From positions 62,001-126,000 of the forward strand of contig CBDFHE010000013.1 of assembly GCA_965247455.1 (NCBI GenBank): a DNA stretch of 64,000 nucleotides. The letters run 5' to 3'. The notes beneath the pieces were generated by a model. That model was not told the origin of the DNA. It did no database searches and worked only from the letters and a program-made list of their open reading frames with translations. This document shows positions 44,584 through 54,071 of the stretch, one piece after another. The DNA is from JACZYA01 sp965247455. Its GTDB lineage: Bacteria > Acidobacteriota > Terriglobia > Acidiferrales > 2-02-FULL-67-57. Both the position numbers and the translations under genes were made by a program. How positions within the stretch are numbered: the first letter of the stretch is position 1; every line of letters starts with the position of its first letter.

Positions 44584-46760
44584 GGTTCGCCTCCAGCGCT
44601 TCCAGCAATGCTTCCGGCAGCACCGGGAGGTGGTCGAAGCCGATGCCGATGGCATCCTCGATCGCATTCACAATGGCCGGGGCGGTGCCGTCCAGGGGAA
44701 GCTCACCGAGGCCCTTGGCGCCGCCGGGGCCGTAGCCGTACGGGACTTCCTCAAAGAAGACGCGGATGGGAGGCGCATCCGCCGCCGTCGGCATAATGTA
44801 GTTGGTCATCCGATTGTTGACCATGCGACCCTCTTGCCACACCACGTTTTCGTACAGGGCATACCCGATTCCCTGCGCCACCCCACCTTCAATCTGCCCG
44901 GCAGCCAGTACCGGGTGGGCCACTTTCCCCACCTCCTGCACCGCCACAAAGTCATCCACGCAAACTTCGTAAGTGAGGGAATCGACCGTCACCTCAGCTA
45001 CGTACACCGCCCAGGCGTAGGTGCTGTAGGCATCGCCGCGATAGTTTTCTTCATCCCAGTGAATCTCCGGCGGGGTCTGATACTGGCTGAAGGATTTGAG
45101 CGGGCCAAACTTTCTGATGTGGTCGCCGCACGCCCGCGCAAACTCTGCGCGGGAATAGCCTTCCCGCAGGAATCCCTTGCCGAGCAAAGTTTGTTTCAAC
45201 CCCAGCGCCGCCGATTCCACCAGCTTGCCCACGATCATGCAGGTGCGCGAAGCCACCGTGGGGCCGCTGTTGGGAACCACACTGGTGTCCGGCGGCGCCA
45301 CTTCAATCAGATCGTAGTCCAGCCCCAAAGCGTCAGCGGCAATTTGCGAGAGAATGGTGTTGGTGCCCTGCCCGATTTCCGTGCTGGCCGCCAGCACCCG
45401 CACTCGCCCCTCGGCGGTGGCCTCCACGCCCACCACCGAAGCCAACTGGGTCTCGCCGGCGCCGGTGAACCCCGCCCCGTGCATGAAGGAAGCGAAGCCA
45501 ATTCCTTTCTGATTGCGATTGTTTTTGTTCTCCCGCGCGAAGCGTTCGAGTTTTGCGCGGTAGTCAGAAAGCTCGAACGCGCGCTCCAGCAGCCAGCCCA
45601 TGTCCACCTGTTCGCGGATCACCTGCCCGGTGGCGGTGGTCTGCCCCTCGCGGACGAAATTGCGGCGGCGAAACTCCTCCGGGCTCAAGCCCACTGCGCG
45701 GGCCACCTTGTTCAAGTGGCGCTCCAGCGCAAAGGTGCTCTGGGGCGCGCCGAAGCCGCGAAAAGCGCCGTGCGGCGGCGCATTGGTGGCGACGGCGTGG
45801 CTGCGAATGCGAATGTTCGGGCAAGCGTAAGGTCCGGCGGCGTGAATGGTACCGCGCGAGAGCACCACCGCCGACAAGGTGGCGTAGGCGCCCCCATCGA
45901 TCACGAAATCAATTTCCATCCCCAGCAGCTTTCCCTCTTTGCTCACGGCGGTCCGGTGCCTCGTGCGCGAGGGATGCCGCTTGGTGGTGGCCACCATGTC
46001 TTCCGCGCGGTCGTAAATAATCTTGACCGGCTTGCCTGACTTCCAGGCCAGCAGCGCGGCGTGGCCTGCCATCATGGAGGGATACTCTTCCTTGCCGCCA
46101 AAGCCCCCGCCGGTGGCCGCCTGGATGACGCGCACTTTCTCCTCCGGCAGACCGAACAACGGCACCAGCGCCTTGTGCACGTAGTAGGGGCATTGCAGCG
46201 AGCCCCAGACCGTCACGCCTTCTTCCGGCGTGGCAATGGCAACCATGCCGTTGTTCTCGATGTAGAGTTGCTCCTGGGCGCCGGTCCGGTATTCGCCCTC
46301 GACGATGAAGTCCGCGCCGGCCCAGACGTCGTCCACGTTGCCCTTGTCCACCCGGATGGATTTCAGAAGGTTGTCTTCCCCCCAGACGACTTTCTTCCTG
46401 CTCAGTGAATCCTCGAGGGTGAAAACCGCAGGGAGCGGATCGATCTCCAGGCGCACCTGTCGGCGTGCTTCTTCCAGCAAGTACTTGTCGGGGTGGGCGA
46501 GAAGGACGACCGGCTCTTCGGGATGGTTGACGACGCCGTCGGCCAGAAACGGCTGATCCGCAAGAATCAGGGCCACATAGTTCCGCCCCGGAATATCTTT
46601 CGCCGTTACAACCGTGAATTCATTCCACGGAATGCCGCCCTCAAACGAAATCCCGCGGATGCGTCCGCGCGCGCAGGGGCTGCGCACCGTGGCGCCGTAC
46701 AACATGCCGGGGAAAGTAAAATCGTCGCGGGACCGACCGTCCCACCACTTGCGTCTGCAT
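44576..46760 (-). pseudogene. Xanthine dehydrogenase molybdenum-binding subunit, N-terminal deletion/frameshift
   Basis: The large subunit holds the molybdopterin site that hydroxylates hypoxanthine/xanthine. From DDFTFPGMLYGATVRSPCARG onward the ~725 residues look complete, with QAATGGGFGGKEEYPSMMAG, GAFRGFGAPQSTFALE, GQGTNTILSQIAAD and a C-terminal GGAKGLGELPLDGTAPAIVN. The expected start MQTQVVGRSVPR at ATG 46760 is in another frame. The usual segment between VPR and the DDFTFPG block (about 15 residues, VDA..KVTG) is missing, so a small deletion near 46725-46730 removed it and shifted the frame. An alternative in-frame start is a TTG at 46789. Confidence 0.88.
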
Positions 46761-46798
46761 CTTTGCAATCCCGGAAGCCTGCCGTGCAAACCTCACAT

Positions 46799-47266
46799 TC
46801 AATATTCACTCTTGTCCGTCTTTTGCTCCCACAGGGGAAAAGCCTTGAGGGCTTCCTCGCGCATGATCTGCGTCATCGGAATCCTTTTTTGCGCCAACGG
46901 GAGCTGCAACTGCTCGCGAATATACGCGTCGTCAAACCCGTAGCGGGCGGCATCCTCGCTGGTGCTGGCGAAATACACCTGGGCGGGCCGCGCCCAGTAA
47001 AGCGCCGCCATACACATCGGGCACGGTTCGCAGGTGGCATAAATCTCGCAGCCCGTCAGTTGAAAATGACCGAGCACCCGGCACGCTTCGCGGATCGCCA
47101 CGATTTCGGCGTGAGCGGTGGGATCATTGCTGGAAGCCACCCGGTTGGTTCCCTGCGCGATCATCTTGCCCTCTTTGACAATCACGGTGGCAAACGGCCC
47201 CCCATTGCCCGAGCGTACATTCTCGATGGACAACTCAATCGCTCTTGCCATGAAGGGATTTTGCAT
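46799..47266 (-). CDS. guaD: Guanine deaminase (cytidine deaminase-like)
   Basis: Converts guanine to xanthine. The 155-residue protein is of the short, bacterial CDA-fold type. The zinc site is HAEIVAIREACR and CEPCPMCMAALYWARPAQVYFAS (His-Ala-Glu and Pro-Cys-X2-Cys), with a C-terminal DDAYIREQL block typical of GuaD. A tRNA adenosine deaminase is less likely because of the C-terminal part and the purine context. Complete, first in the minus-strand purine operon. Confidence 0.9.
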   Translation of the reverse strand: MQNPFMARAIELSIENVRSGNGGPFATVIVKEGKMIAQGTNRVASSNDPTAHAEIVAIREACRVLGHFQLTGCEIYATCEPCPMCMAALYWARPAQVYFASTSEDAARYGFDDAYIREQLQLPLAQKRIPMTQIMREEALKAFPLWEQKTDKSEY

Positions 47267-47520
47267 AGCCTCAACCCCGATACTGGTGGAACGGGAACGG
47301 CGTCCCCGGTGTTCACGAAACTCTGTTTAAGAAAACATGCTCGTATCGGCCTTCGACTTTCGGAGTCTTGCCCCCGCATCCGCGCGCGAAAAAAAAAAGA
47401 AGTCCCCCCGGGGCAAACCAGCAAGCTTCCGCTCCCTTGCATAAAAGGATGAACTCGGCGGTTCCGCCCGCACGTGATTATACGCTTGTGGCTTCGCCTT
47501 TCAAGCCGGCGGGATGACCA
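47267..47520. other. Non-coding gap upstream of guaD
   Basis: About 250 bases without a credible gene, holding an A9 tract (47388-47398 region) next to G/C-runs and probably the promoter of the purine operon. A clear -35/-10 pair was not identified. Confidence 0.35.
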
Positions 47521-47549
47521 AAGAAAAGGGCCGCTCCTGAGAGCGACCC
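47521..47549 (-). terminator. Rho-independent terminator after the 5'-nucleotidase gene
   Basis: On the minus strand GGGTCGCTC-TCAG-GAGCGGCCC forms a 9-bp stem with one G-U-type mismatch and a four-base loop, followed by TTTTCTT (complement of 47521-47527). It lies 90 bp beyond the stop of the metallophosphoesterase gene. Confidence 0.7.
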
Positions 47550-47582
47550 TGTCTCTACTGCTCGGCGGATTCTGGCCCCTCC

Positions 47583-47630
47583 TGCGGCGCGGGCAGAGCC
47601 ACCCAACCGGGCGGCTCTGCCCACCGCAGA
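47583..47630. repeat. Inverted repeat GGGCAGAGCC
   Basis: Perfect 10-bp arms GGGCAGAGCC (47592-47601) and GGCTCTGCCC (47614-47623), extended by CTGCGG (47583-47588) and CCGCAG (47625-47630). It sits between the terminator and the stop codon of the 5'-nucleotidase gene and could be a second hairpin at the end of that transcript. Confidence 0.65.
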
Positions 47631-47637
47631 AAGAATG

Positions 47638-49320
47638 TTAGGGAACGGGACAACTAGCACCGGTGCAATCGATCCGGCCCTGGATGGTCGGCGTGATGGG
47701 CGTGTTCGCCGCGATGTAATCCGCCACCACCTTGTCCATGAAGTCCCGGCTGACGGCCCGGCTGGAGAAGTTCGGGTAGCCATCGCCGCCGCTCGCCATG
47801 AAGTCGTTCTCAGCCAGGGTGTAGTTTGACGCTACGGTCAGATCGACCACGGCGCCGGTGCAACTGCCGTCCGCCGCCTGGCGAACCGCACCCGTGACCC
47901 GGCTGTCGACCGCCGCGTCGATGTCGTAGCTGAAACAGAGGCCCGAGACCTGAGCAAAGCAAAGCGCCCGCTGATGCCCGGCACGGCCGACACACCTCGT
48001 TCCAGCATCGTCTTCAGCTCAGCTCCGTTCAGTTGCAGGGTGACCACAACGTTTCCGAAGGGGAGCACCGTCAGCACCTGGCCGCTGGTGATATCGAAGT
48101 TTGGACCGGTGAAGGGCGGGCAGAAGTCGGTGGGGCTGTCGACCGTCGGGCAGGTCAGGTTGGCCCTCAAACCACCCGAGTTGGTAATGGCGAAGTCGGT
48201 GCCATAAGTGGTCCGCATGGCATCGGTGGTGACGTCGCCGACCAGCGACTCGCAGGTTCGTCCACTGCTCTGCCCGCACGAGTCGGCGCGCGGGATGGAG
48301 ACGGTGGATTGGCCGATGACCACGCCGAGCAGGGCGTCAAGCTGTGTGCGCAGCGGGTCGAGCAGCGCGACGATCGCCGGGTCCGGCGTCACCGCGTTGC
48401 TGAACGGCGTGACGAATTCGACCGAGCGGTCAATGATGCGACCGTTCTGCGGGTCAACGGTCAACAGTGTGCGCGAATAGGTCCTACCCTTGCTGCGGTT
48501 CTCCACCACCAGCGCGTTGTTGATGATCCCTTCGAACTGCACGTCGGTGTGGTCGCCGAAGATGATGTCGAAGCCGCCGACATTGTTGGCGAAGTCAATG
48601 AGCGGGCCCATCGGCGCCCCCGTGCCCGGGTCGAACCCGGTGACGCCTAAGTGCGTAATCGCAACCAACACCTTGGCGCCCGCCCGCCGAGCCGCGGCCC
48701 GGGCCTTGTTGGCGGCCGGGACGGGATCGGTGACTTCAATGGTGCCAAATCTGCCCGGGAAGACCAGCGTAGGCGCCTCGGGGTTGGTGATGCCGACGAC
48801 GCCCACTTTCACTCCCCCGACGTCGAATATCTCGAACCGTTGTACGCCCGATTAGGTTATCGTCCAGGTTCTTCAAGTTGGCCGACACGTACTGAAAATC
48901 CGCAAGATCAATAATCTGCTGCAGGTCCATGATCCCCCCGTCGAAGTTATGGTTCCCGAAGGTATCGACATCGAAACCCATCAGATTCATGGCCTGTACG
49001 GCGGGCACCTCCTTGAAGAAGCTCGAGAGCGGCGGCGAGGCGCCATAGGCGTCGCCCGCGGTGAGCGTCAAAGTGTTGGGATTGGCTATTCGGTCGGCCA
49101 TCCAATAGGCGGAAAGCTCGGCGGCTCCCCCGATGTTGCCCACCCCGAAAACAGAGAGCGGATCGAGCTGGGCGTGCCAGTCGGAAATGGTCAGGAACTG
49201 GATCTCAACCGGCTCTCGCCCCGCCTTGGCCGTGAATACCCCAGTGGCTGTGACGGCAGCTACCAACAACAAGACTGCCAGACCGATCAGCGCGAAACGG
49301 TAAGAGCGATTCATTTTCAT
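47638..49320 (-). pseudogene. 5'-nucleotidase/UshA-type metallophosphoesterase, two frameshifts
   Basis: A secreted two-domain nucleotidase that would dephosphorylate nucleotides outside the cytoplasm. It starts MKMNRSYRFALIGLAVLLLV (signal/anchor) at ATG 49320 behind GGAGGGGGG. The metal blocks are ISDWHAQLDP, TAGDAYGASPP, FGNHNFDGG and ITHLGVTGFD; the C-terminal domain has VGDVTTDAMR, NSGGLRANL and LPFGNVVVTLQLNG. Frame is lost near 48847 (one extra C; removing it gives GVQRFEIFDVGGVKVG) and at 47955-47964, where a 5-bp tandem duplication TTTGC-TTTGC interrupts GRFAQVSGLCFSYDID. The last part ends CTGASCPVP at 47638. Confidence 0.88.
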
Positions 49321-49762
49321 GCCCCCCTCCATGCATCGGTTCTCAAGAATTGGGAATGGCTTTCGGATTGAAAGAATATCTTCTGGACAGAATCCACCCC
49401 TCCCCCCCTATACTCTACCACAGCAAGCCTCCTGCCAACCGAGGTTCCCTGCGTTTCCGGCATTCCTTGAGTTTGCAGCGGGTTATGCGGCCAGGGGTGG
49501 ACCTGAAGTTGTCGCCTTCTTCGCGGGGCACAACCCGCTGCGTCTATTGTGCAAAAAACTTCACGATAGGAAAATCACAGCCGGAGCTAGGCGCTGAGAA
49601 ACAACAGCGCTCGGCCTGCCGGCATCCCGTCGGCGTTACAATTTGAAGGCTCACCGCGTTTCGGGTAGGATGGCGTGGGGTATTGATGGAGCCCGCCCAC
49701 TGCAAGGCGCTTTTTTCCCGCCGCGTGGGCGCAGGCGAACCCGCCTCAGGGGGGACGTTGCG
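49321..49762. other. Divergent gap between nucleotidase and amidase genes
   Basis: About 440 bases without a recognised gene or clear palindrome. It should hold the promoters of both divergent transcripts. TAGAGTATAG near 49412 on the minus strand is a possible AT-rich -10 region; support is weak. Confidence 0.3.
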
Positions 49763-50635
49763 ATGGCACGACCTGTGCGTTGCGGTCTAATTCAGGCGCG
49801 GTGTGAACTCTCGCCGGAAAAGCACTCGCTCGAAAAAATCAAGCGGGAGATGATCCGCAAGCACGAGCGGTTGATTGCTCAGGCCGCCCGCCAGCGGGTG
49901 CAGATTCTCTGCTTGCAGGAGATCTTCTCCGGGCCCTACTTCTGCGCCGAGCAGGACATCCGTTGGTATCCTCAGGCCGAGCGCATCCCCGACGGCCCCA
50001 CGGTCCGCTGGGCGCAAAAACTCGCCAAGAAGCACCGCATGGTGATTGTCCTTCCCATCTACGAAGAAGGAATGACCGGCGTGTACTACAACACCGCCGC
50101 CGTCCTCGACGCCGACGGCAGCTACCGGGGCAAGTACCGCAAGCACCACATCCCACATACCCATCCGGGCTTTTGGGAAAAGTTCTACTTCACACCCGGC
50201 GACACCGGCTATCCCGTCTTTGAGACGCGCTACGCCAGGGTGGGCGTCTACATCTGCTACGACCGTCACTTCCCCGAGGGCGCTCGCGTCCTGGGTCTGA
50301 ACGGGGCCGAGATTGTCTTCAACCCCTCCGCCACTGTGGCAGGGTTGTCAGAATACCTGTGGGAACTGGAGCAGCCCGCCCACGCCGTCGCCAACGCCTA
50401 CTTCATCGGCGCCATCAACCGCGTGGGCCACGAGCAACCGTGGGATATCGGCGAGTTCTACGGCAAGAGCTACTTCTGCGACCCGCGGGGAAAGATTGTC
50501 GCACAGGCCAGCCGAGACAAAGACGAAGTCCTCGTGACTGACTTGGATCTCGACCAAATCCAGGAAGTGCGCTCCACCTGGCAATTCTACCGCGACCGCC
50601 GGCCCGAGACCTATGACCCCCTGGCCGGCCGCTAA
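49763..50635 (+). CDS. Nitrilase-superfamily amidase, beta-ureidopropionase-like
   Basis: A 290-residue carbon-nitrogen hydrolase. The Glu-Lys-Cys triad is visible: LCLQEIFSGPYFCAEQ, RGKYRKHHIPHTHPGFWEKFYF and VGVYICYDRHFPEGARVLGLNGAE. The HIPH..PGFWEK block is typical of N-carbamoyl-beta-alanine amidohydrolases (beta-ureidopropionase) and N-carbamoylputrescine amidases. The nearby dihydropyrimidinase and class III aminotransferase favour the pyrimidine-breakdown role: N-carbamoyl-beta-alanine to beta-alanine, CO2 and ammonia. The start is ATG 49763; the longer frame upstream lacks conservation. Confidence 0.88.
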   Translation: MARPVRCGLIQARCELSPEKHSLEKIKREMIRKHERLIAQAARQRVQILCLQEIFSGPYFCAEQDIRWYPQAERIPDGPTVRWAQKLAKKHRMVIVLPIYEEGMTGVYYNTAAVLDADGSYRGKYRKHHIPHTHPGFWEKFYFTPGDTGYPVFETRYARVGVYICYDRHFPEGARVLGLNGAEIVFNPSATVAGLSEYLWELEQPAHAVANAYFIGAINRVGHEQPWDIGEFYGKSYFCDPRGKIVAQASRDKDEVLVTDLDLDQIQEVRSTWQFYRDRRPETYDPLAGR

Positions 50636-50766
50636 CCCGGAGAGGCCGGTAGATGTATGAAGCCACTGTCGGGAACGCACTAATGCCCGGCGCCGACACA
50701 ATCCTATGACAACGAGGTGGCGCGATGGGCGCAACTAAACTCACACAGGAAAAAGTAGGAGAGACC

Positions 50767-52056
50767 ATGAAACGGGACGAAGTGCTACAAAAGCACAAAC
50801 AATATCTCTTTCCCTGCGTGGTCAACTACTACGCCCAGCCGCTGGTGGTGGACCACGCCCGCGCCCAGTACATCTTCGACACCGACGGCCGCCGCTACCT
50901 CGACTTTTTCGGCGGCATCCTCACCATCAGTGTCGGGCACTGTAACGAGAAGGTCACCGGCAAGGTGAAGGCCCAGATTGACCGCCTGCAACACACCTCC
51001 ACGCTCTATCCCAACCAAGCCATCGTGGCCCTGGCGGAAAAGCTGGCACAGATCACCCCCGGAAAGCTCCAGAAAAGTTTCTTCACCAACAGCGGCACCG
51101 AAGCCAATGAAACCGCGGTCTTGCTGGCGCGGATGGCGACCGGCAGCTTTGAGGTGGTGGCGCTGCGGCACGGTTACAGCGGTCACTCGCTGGTAGCCAA
51201 GTCGCTCACCGGGCAAGCGCCCTGGCGGCGCGGCGGCGTCATCAACGTAGGTGTGACGCATGCGATGAGCCCCTACTGCTACCGCTGCCCGCTGGGAATG
51301 CGTTACCCCGACTGCGGCGTGGCCTGCGCCAAAGATGTCGAGGATCTCATCCAAACCAGCACTTCGGGCCGCATCGCCGCCTTCCTGGCCGAGCCCATCC
51401 AGGGCGTGGGCGGGTTCATCACGCCCCCGCTGGAGTATTTCAAAAAGGTTTTCAAGATCATCAAGAAATTCGGCGGGCTCTTCATCGCCGACGAGGTGCA
51501 GACCGGCTTCGGGCGCACCGGCAAGAAGTGGTTCGGCATCGAGCACTGGGACGTGGAGCCGGACATCCTCACCACCGCCAAGGGCATGGCCAACGGCACG
51601 CCCGTGGGCGCTACTATCGCCAAACCCGAAATCGCCGACGCTTTCCAGGGGATGACCATTTCCACTTTCGGCGGCAACCCGGTGACGGCGGTGGCCGCGC
51701 GCGCCACGATTGAAGTGATTGAAGAAGAAAAGTTGCTCGACAACGCCCACACCGTCGGCGCGCACTTCCGCAGCAAGCTGGAAGAGTTGCAAGCAAAATA
51801 CCCGCTCATCGGCGACGTGCGCGGCATGGGCCTGATGCAAGCGCTGGAGCTGGTCAAAGACCGGCAGGCCAAAGAGCCGGCGTCGCAGGAGCTGGTGCAA
51901 CTGATGGAGCGCTGCAAAGAGAATGGGTTACTGATTGGCAAGGGCGGCCTGTGGGGCAACGTGGTGCGGCTCTCGCCCCCGCTGAACGCCAGCAAGACCG
52001 ATGTGGACGAAGCCGTGCGCATCCTGGACAAGTCCTTTGCCCAAGTGAAACTCTAG
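50767..52056 (+). CDS. Class III PLP-dependent aminotransferase
   Basis: A 429-residue fold-type I aminotransferase of the AGXT2/omega-aminotransferase type. Key blocks are FFTNSGTEANETAVLLAR, AAFLAEPIQGVGGFITPP, LFIADEVQTGFGRTGKKWFG (PLP Asp) and ILTTAKGMANGTPVGA (Schiff-base Lys). In this setting it probably transaminates beta-alanine or 3-aminoisobutyrate to a semialdehyde; alanine-glyoxylate activity is the alternative and would also serve purine breakdown. ATG 50767 follows AGGAG at good spacing and matches homologue starts (MKRDEVLQKHKQYLFP); ATG 50725 would add 14 residues. Confidence 0.88.
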   Translation: MKRDEVLQKHKQYLFPCVVNYYAQPLVVDHARAQYIFDTDGRRYLDFFGGILTISVGHCNEKVTGKVKAQIDRLQHTSTLYPNQAIVALAEKLAQITPGKLQKSFFTNSGTEANETAVLLARMATGSFEVVALRHGYSGHSLVAKSLTGQAPWRRGGVINVGVTHAMSPYCYRCPLGMRYPDCGVACAKDVEDLIQTSTSGRIAAFLAEPIQGVGGFITPPLEYFKKVFKIIKKFGGLFIADEVQTGFGRTGKKWFGIEHWDVEPDILTTAKGMANGTPVGATIAKPEIADAFQGMTISTFGGNPVTAVAARATIEVIEEEKLLDNAHTVGAHFRSKLEELQAKYPLIGDVRGMGLMQALELVKDRQAKEPASQELVQLMERCKENGLLIGKGGLWGNVVRLSPPLNASKTDVDEAVRILDKSFAQVKL

Positions 52057-52395
52057 CGGCAAGCGCCCGGTGGCAGAGCTCACTGAGCTGGAACGAAAAG
52101 GTGGGGAACACACCCAGTGTCCAATCCTGCGCCTGCCCGCGCTTTTCAGCAAAGTCTCCGCGGCTAGGTACGGTAGTCGTTCCCGGTGGCTGGGGCCCTT
52201 CGACTCCGCTCCCCTCGACTCCGCTCGGGACAGGCAGGACAGGCCACCGGGCTGGACACGAAAAAACGCGGGCTAACACACTTATTGTCCAACCCAGCGG
52301 CCTGCCTGCGGTAGGCAGGCAGGGGCCGCTGGGTTGGACGTAGGGTTGGGTTTGACGGGAGGCTCCCCCGTGTTCGAAGTGGTGGCTTTTCACTC
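52057..52395. repeat. Intergenic repeats between aminotransferase and permease genes
   Basis: No gene is seen in 339 bases. A cluster of TCGACTCCGCTC-type units lies at about 52200-52230, and a palindrome pairs TCCAACCCAGCGGCC (52288) with GGCCGCTGGGTTGGA (52322), around the core GCCTGCC-TGCGGTA-GGCAGGC. The same TCGAC and CAGCGGC/GCCGCTG motifs occur at 55170-55245 and 57296-57360. Confidence 0.7.
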
Positions 52396-53835
52396 ATGAC
52401 TGAGACGAGCGACACGACTGCAATTCCCGCGAGCGAGAGCGGCGCGCGCAGTTGGCTATGGAACAAAGACTTGGCCGCCGTCCCGCAGGAGAAGCGCACC
52501 TGGGGTACTTACAACTACACGGCGCTCTGGGTGGCGATGAGCGTCAACATCCCCACCTACATGCTGGCCAGCGGCATGATCGCCGGCGGCATGAATTGGA
52601 AGCAGGCCATCTTCACCGTCTTCCTGGGCAACCTGCTGGTGCTCATCCCCATGCTGCTCAACGCCCATGCCGGCGCGCGCTACGGCATTCCCTTCCCGGT
52701 CTTCGCCCGCGCCTCCTTTGGGGTGTTGGGCGCGAACGTCCCGGCGATTTTGCGTGCGCTGGTGGCCTGCGGATGGTTCGGGATTCAAACCTGGATCGGC
52801 GGCCAAGCCATCAACGCCATGATGATCGCGCTGGTGCCGGCCTGGGCGGACTATCAACTGGGCGTATGGCTTTGCTTCGGTTTTTTCTGGTTGTTGAACG
52901 TTGCAGTCATTCTCCGAGGCATTCACACCATCCGTTTTCTGCAAGGGATCAGCGCTCCCTTTCTGCTTCTGATCGGACTGGCCTTGTTGGGGTGGGCGCG
53001 CGCGCAGGCGGGCGGCTTCGGGCCCATGCTCTCCACCCCCTCGAAGTTCCAAACCTTCGGCGAGTTCTTCCGCTTCTTTGTCCCGGCGCTGACGGGAGTG
53101 GTGGGTTTCTGGGCCACGGTGGCGCTGAACATTCCCGACTTTACCCGCTACGCGCGCAGCCAGCGGGCGCAGGTGATGGGCCAGGCGCTGGGCTTGCCGG
53201 CGACGATGACGTTCTACTCGTTCATCGGAGTGGCGGTGACCTCCGCCACCGTGATCATCTTCGGCGAGGCGCTCTGGGACCCGGTGGTGGTGCTTAGCAA
53301 GCTCGGCCATCCGCTGGCCGTACTGGTGGCGATGGCGGCCTTGCTGGTCGCCACGCTGAACGTCAACGTGGCCGCCAACATCGTCTCCCCTGCCAACGAT
53401 TTCTCCAATCTCTACCCACGGCGCATCAGCTTCAAGATGGGCGGGCTGATCACCTGCGTGCTGGGCTTGGTCATGCAGCCGTGGAGACTGCTGGAAAGCC
53501 ACGGCACCTACATCTTCGGCTGGCTGGTGGGCTACTCCAGCCTGCTCGGCCCCATCGCCGGCGTGATGATCGCCGACTACTTCGTGGTGCGTAAAAAGAT
53601 CATCGCGGTCGAGGACCTCTATCGGCGGGGCGGGTTCTACGAGTTTAAGCGCGGGACCAACTGGCGTGCGGTGGGGGCGCTGGCGGCCGGCATCGCCGTG
53701 GCGCTGGTAGGGCTGGTGGTTCCGGAACTGCGCCTGCTCTACGACTATGCCTGGTTCGTTGGTTTCGGCGTCGCCTTCCTCGCCTATCTCGCCCTCATGC
53801 GCAGCGCGGAGCGGCAGCGAACGCCCTCTTCGTGA
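52396..53835 (+). CDS. NCS1-family nucleobase/hydantoin permease
   Basis: A 479-residue inner-membrane symporter with twelve predicted helices. It shows the NCS1 start SWLWNKDLAAVPQEKRTWGTYNYTAL, a helix-1 region NIPTYMLASGMIAGGMNW, GIPFPVFARASFGVLGAN, GWFGIQTWIGGQAIN and NIPDFTRYARSQRAQ. Members carry uracil, cytosine, allantoin or hydantoin with sodium or protons. The flanking hydantoinase, amidase and aminotransferase point to a pyrimidine base or 5-substituted hydantoin; allantoin is also possible given the purine cluster. Confidence 0.9.
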   Translation: MTETSDTTAIPASESGARSWLWNKDLAAVPQEKRTWGTYNYTALWVAMSVNIPTYMLASGMIAGGMNWKQAIFTVFLGNLLVLIPMLLNAHAGARYGIPFPVFARASFGVLGANVPAILRALVACGWFGIQTWIGGQAINAMMIALVPAWADYQLGVWLCFGFFWLLNVAVILRGIHTIRFLQGISAPFLLLIGLALLGWARAQAGGFGPMLSTPSKFQTFGEFFRFFVPALTGVVGFWATVALNIPDFTRYARSQRAQVMGQALGLPATMTFYSFIGVAVTSATVIIFGEALWDPVVVLSKLGHPLAVLVAMAALLVATLNVNVAANIVSPANDFSNLYPRRISFKMGGLITCVLGLVMQPWRLLESHGTYIFGWLVGYSSLLGPIAGVMIADYFVVRKKIIAVEDLYRRGGFYEFKRGTNWRAVGALAAGIAVALVGLVVPELRLLYDYAWFVGFGVAFLAYLALMRSAERQRTPSS

Positions 53836-53879
53836 CCAGCAACTGCAAGTAACGAGTCAAGATCAGTGCTGTTGCGACA

Positions 53880-54060
53880 CCGTGCGCGCCCGTCAGGGCA
53901 CGCCTGCCTGCCGCAGGCAGGGCTTTAGCCGTGCCGACAAAGCCGAAAGAAAACGGTGGCTTTAGCCACTGAGGCCTCAGGGGCTAAAGCCCTTCTTGAA
54001 AGTGCGTGCCTTGCGGCAGGGTTGAAACCCTGCCCTGACGACCGGTTCGGCGGGCTCGCC
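53880..54060. repeat. Compound palindromic intergenic repeat
   Basis: The gap between convergent genes has several paired segments: AGGGCTTTAGCC (53929) with GGCTAAAGCCC (53981), TGGCTTTAGCCAC within it, the core GCCTGCC-TGCC-GCAGGCAGG (53905-53922), and GCAGGGTTGAAACCCTGC (54015-54032). CGTCAGGGCA near 53890 pairs with TGCCCTGACG near 54030. It probably folds into a large structure and may terminate both convergent transcripts. Confidence 0.75.
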
Positions 54061-54071
54061 TGACTCTTCGC

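Noticed and set aside
43511..46039. 842-codon plus-strand open frame over the XDH genes
   Set aside because: It opposes the conserved xanthine dehydrogenase subunits and shows no domain of its own.
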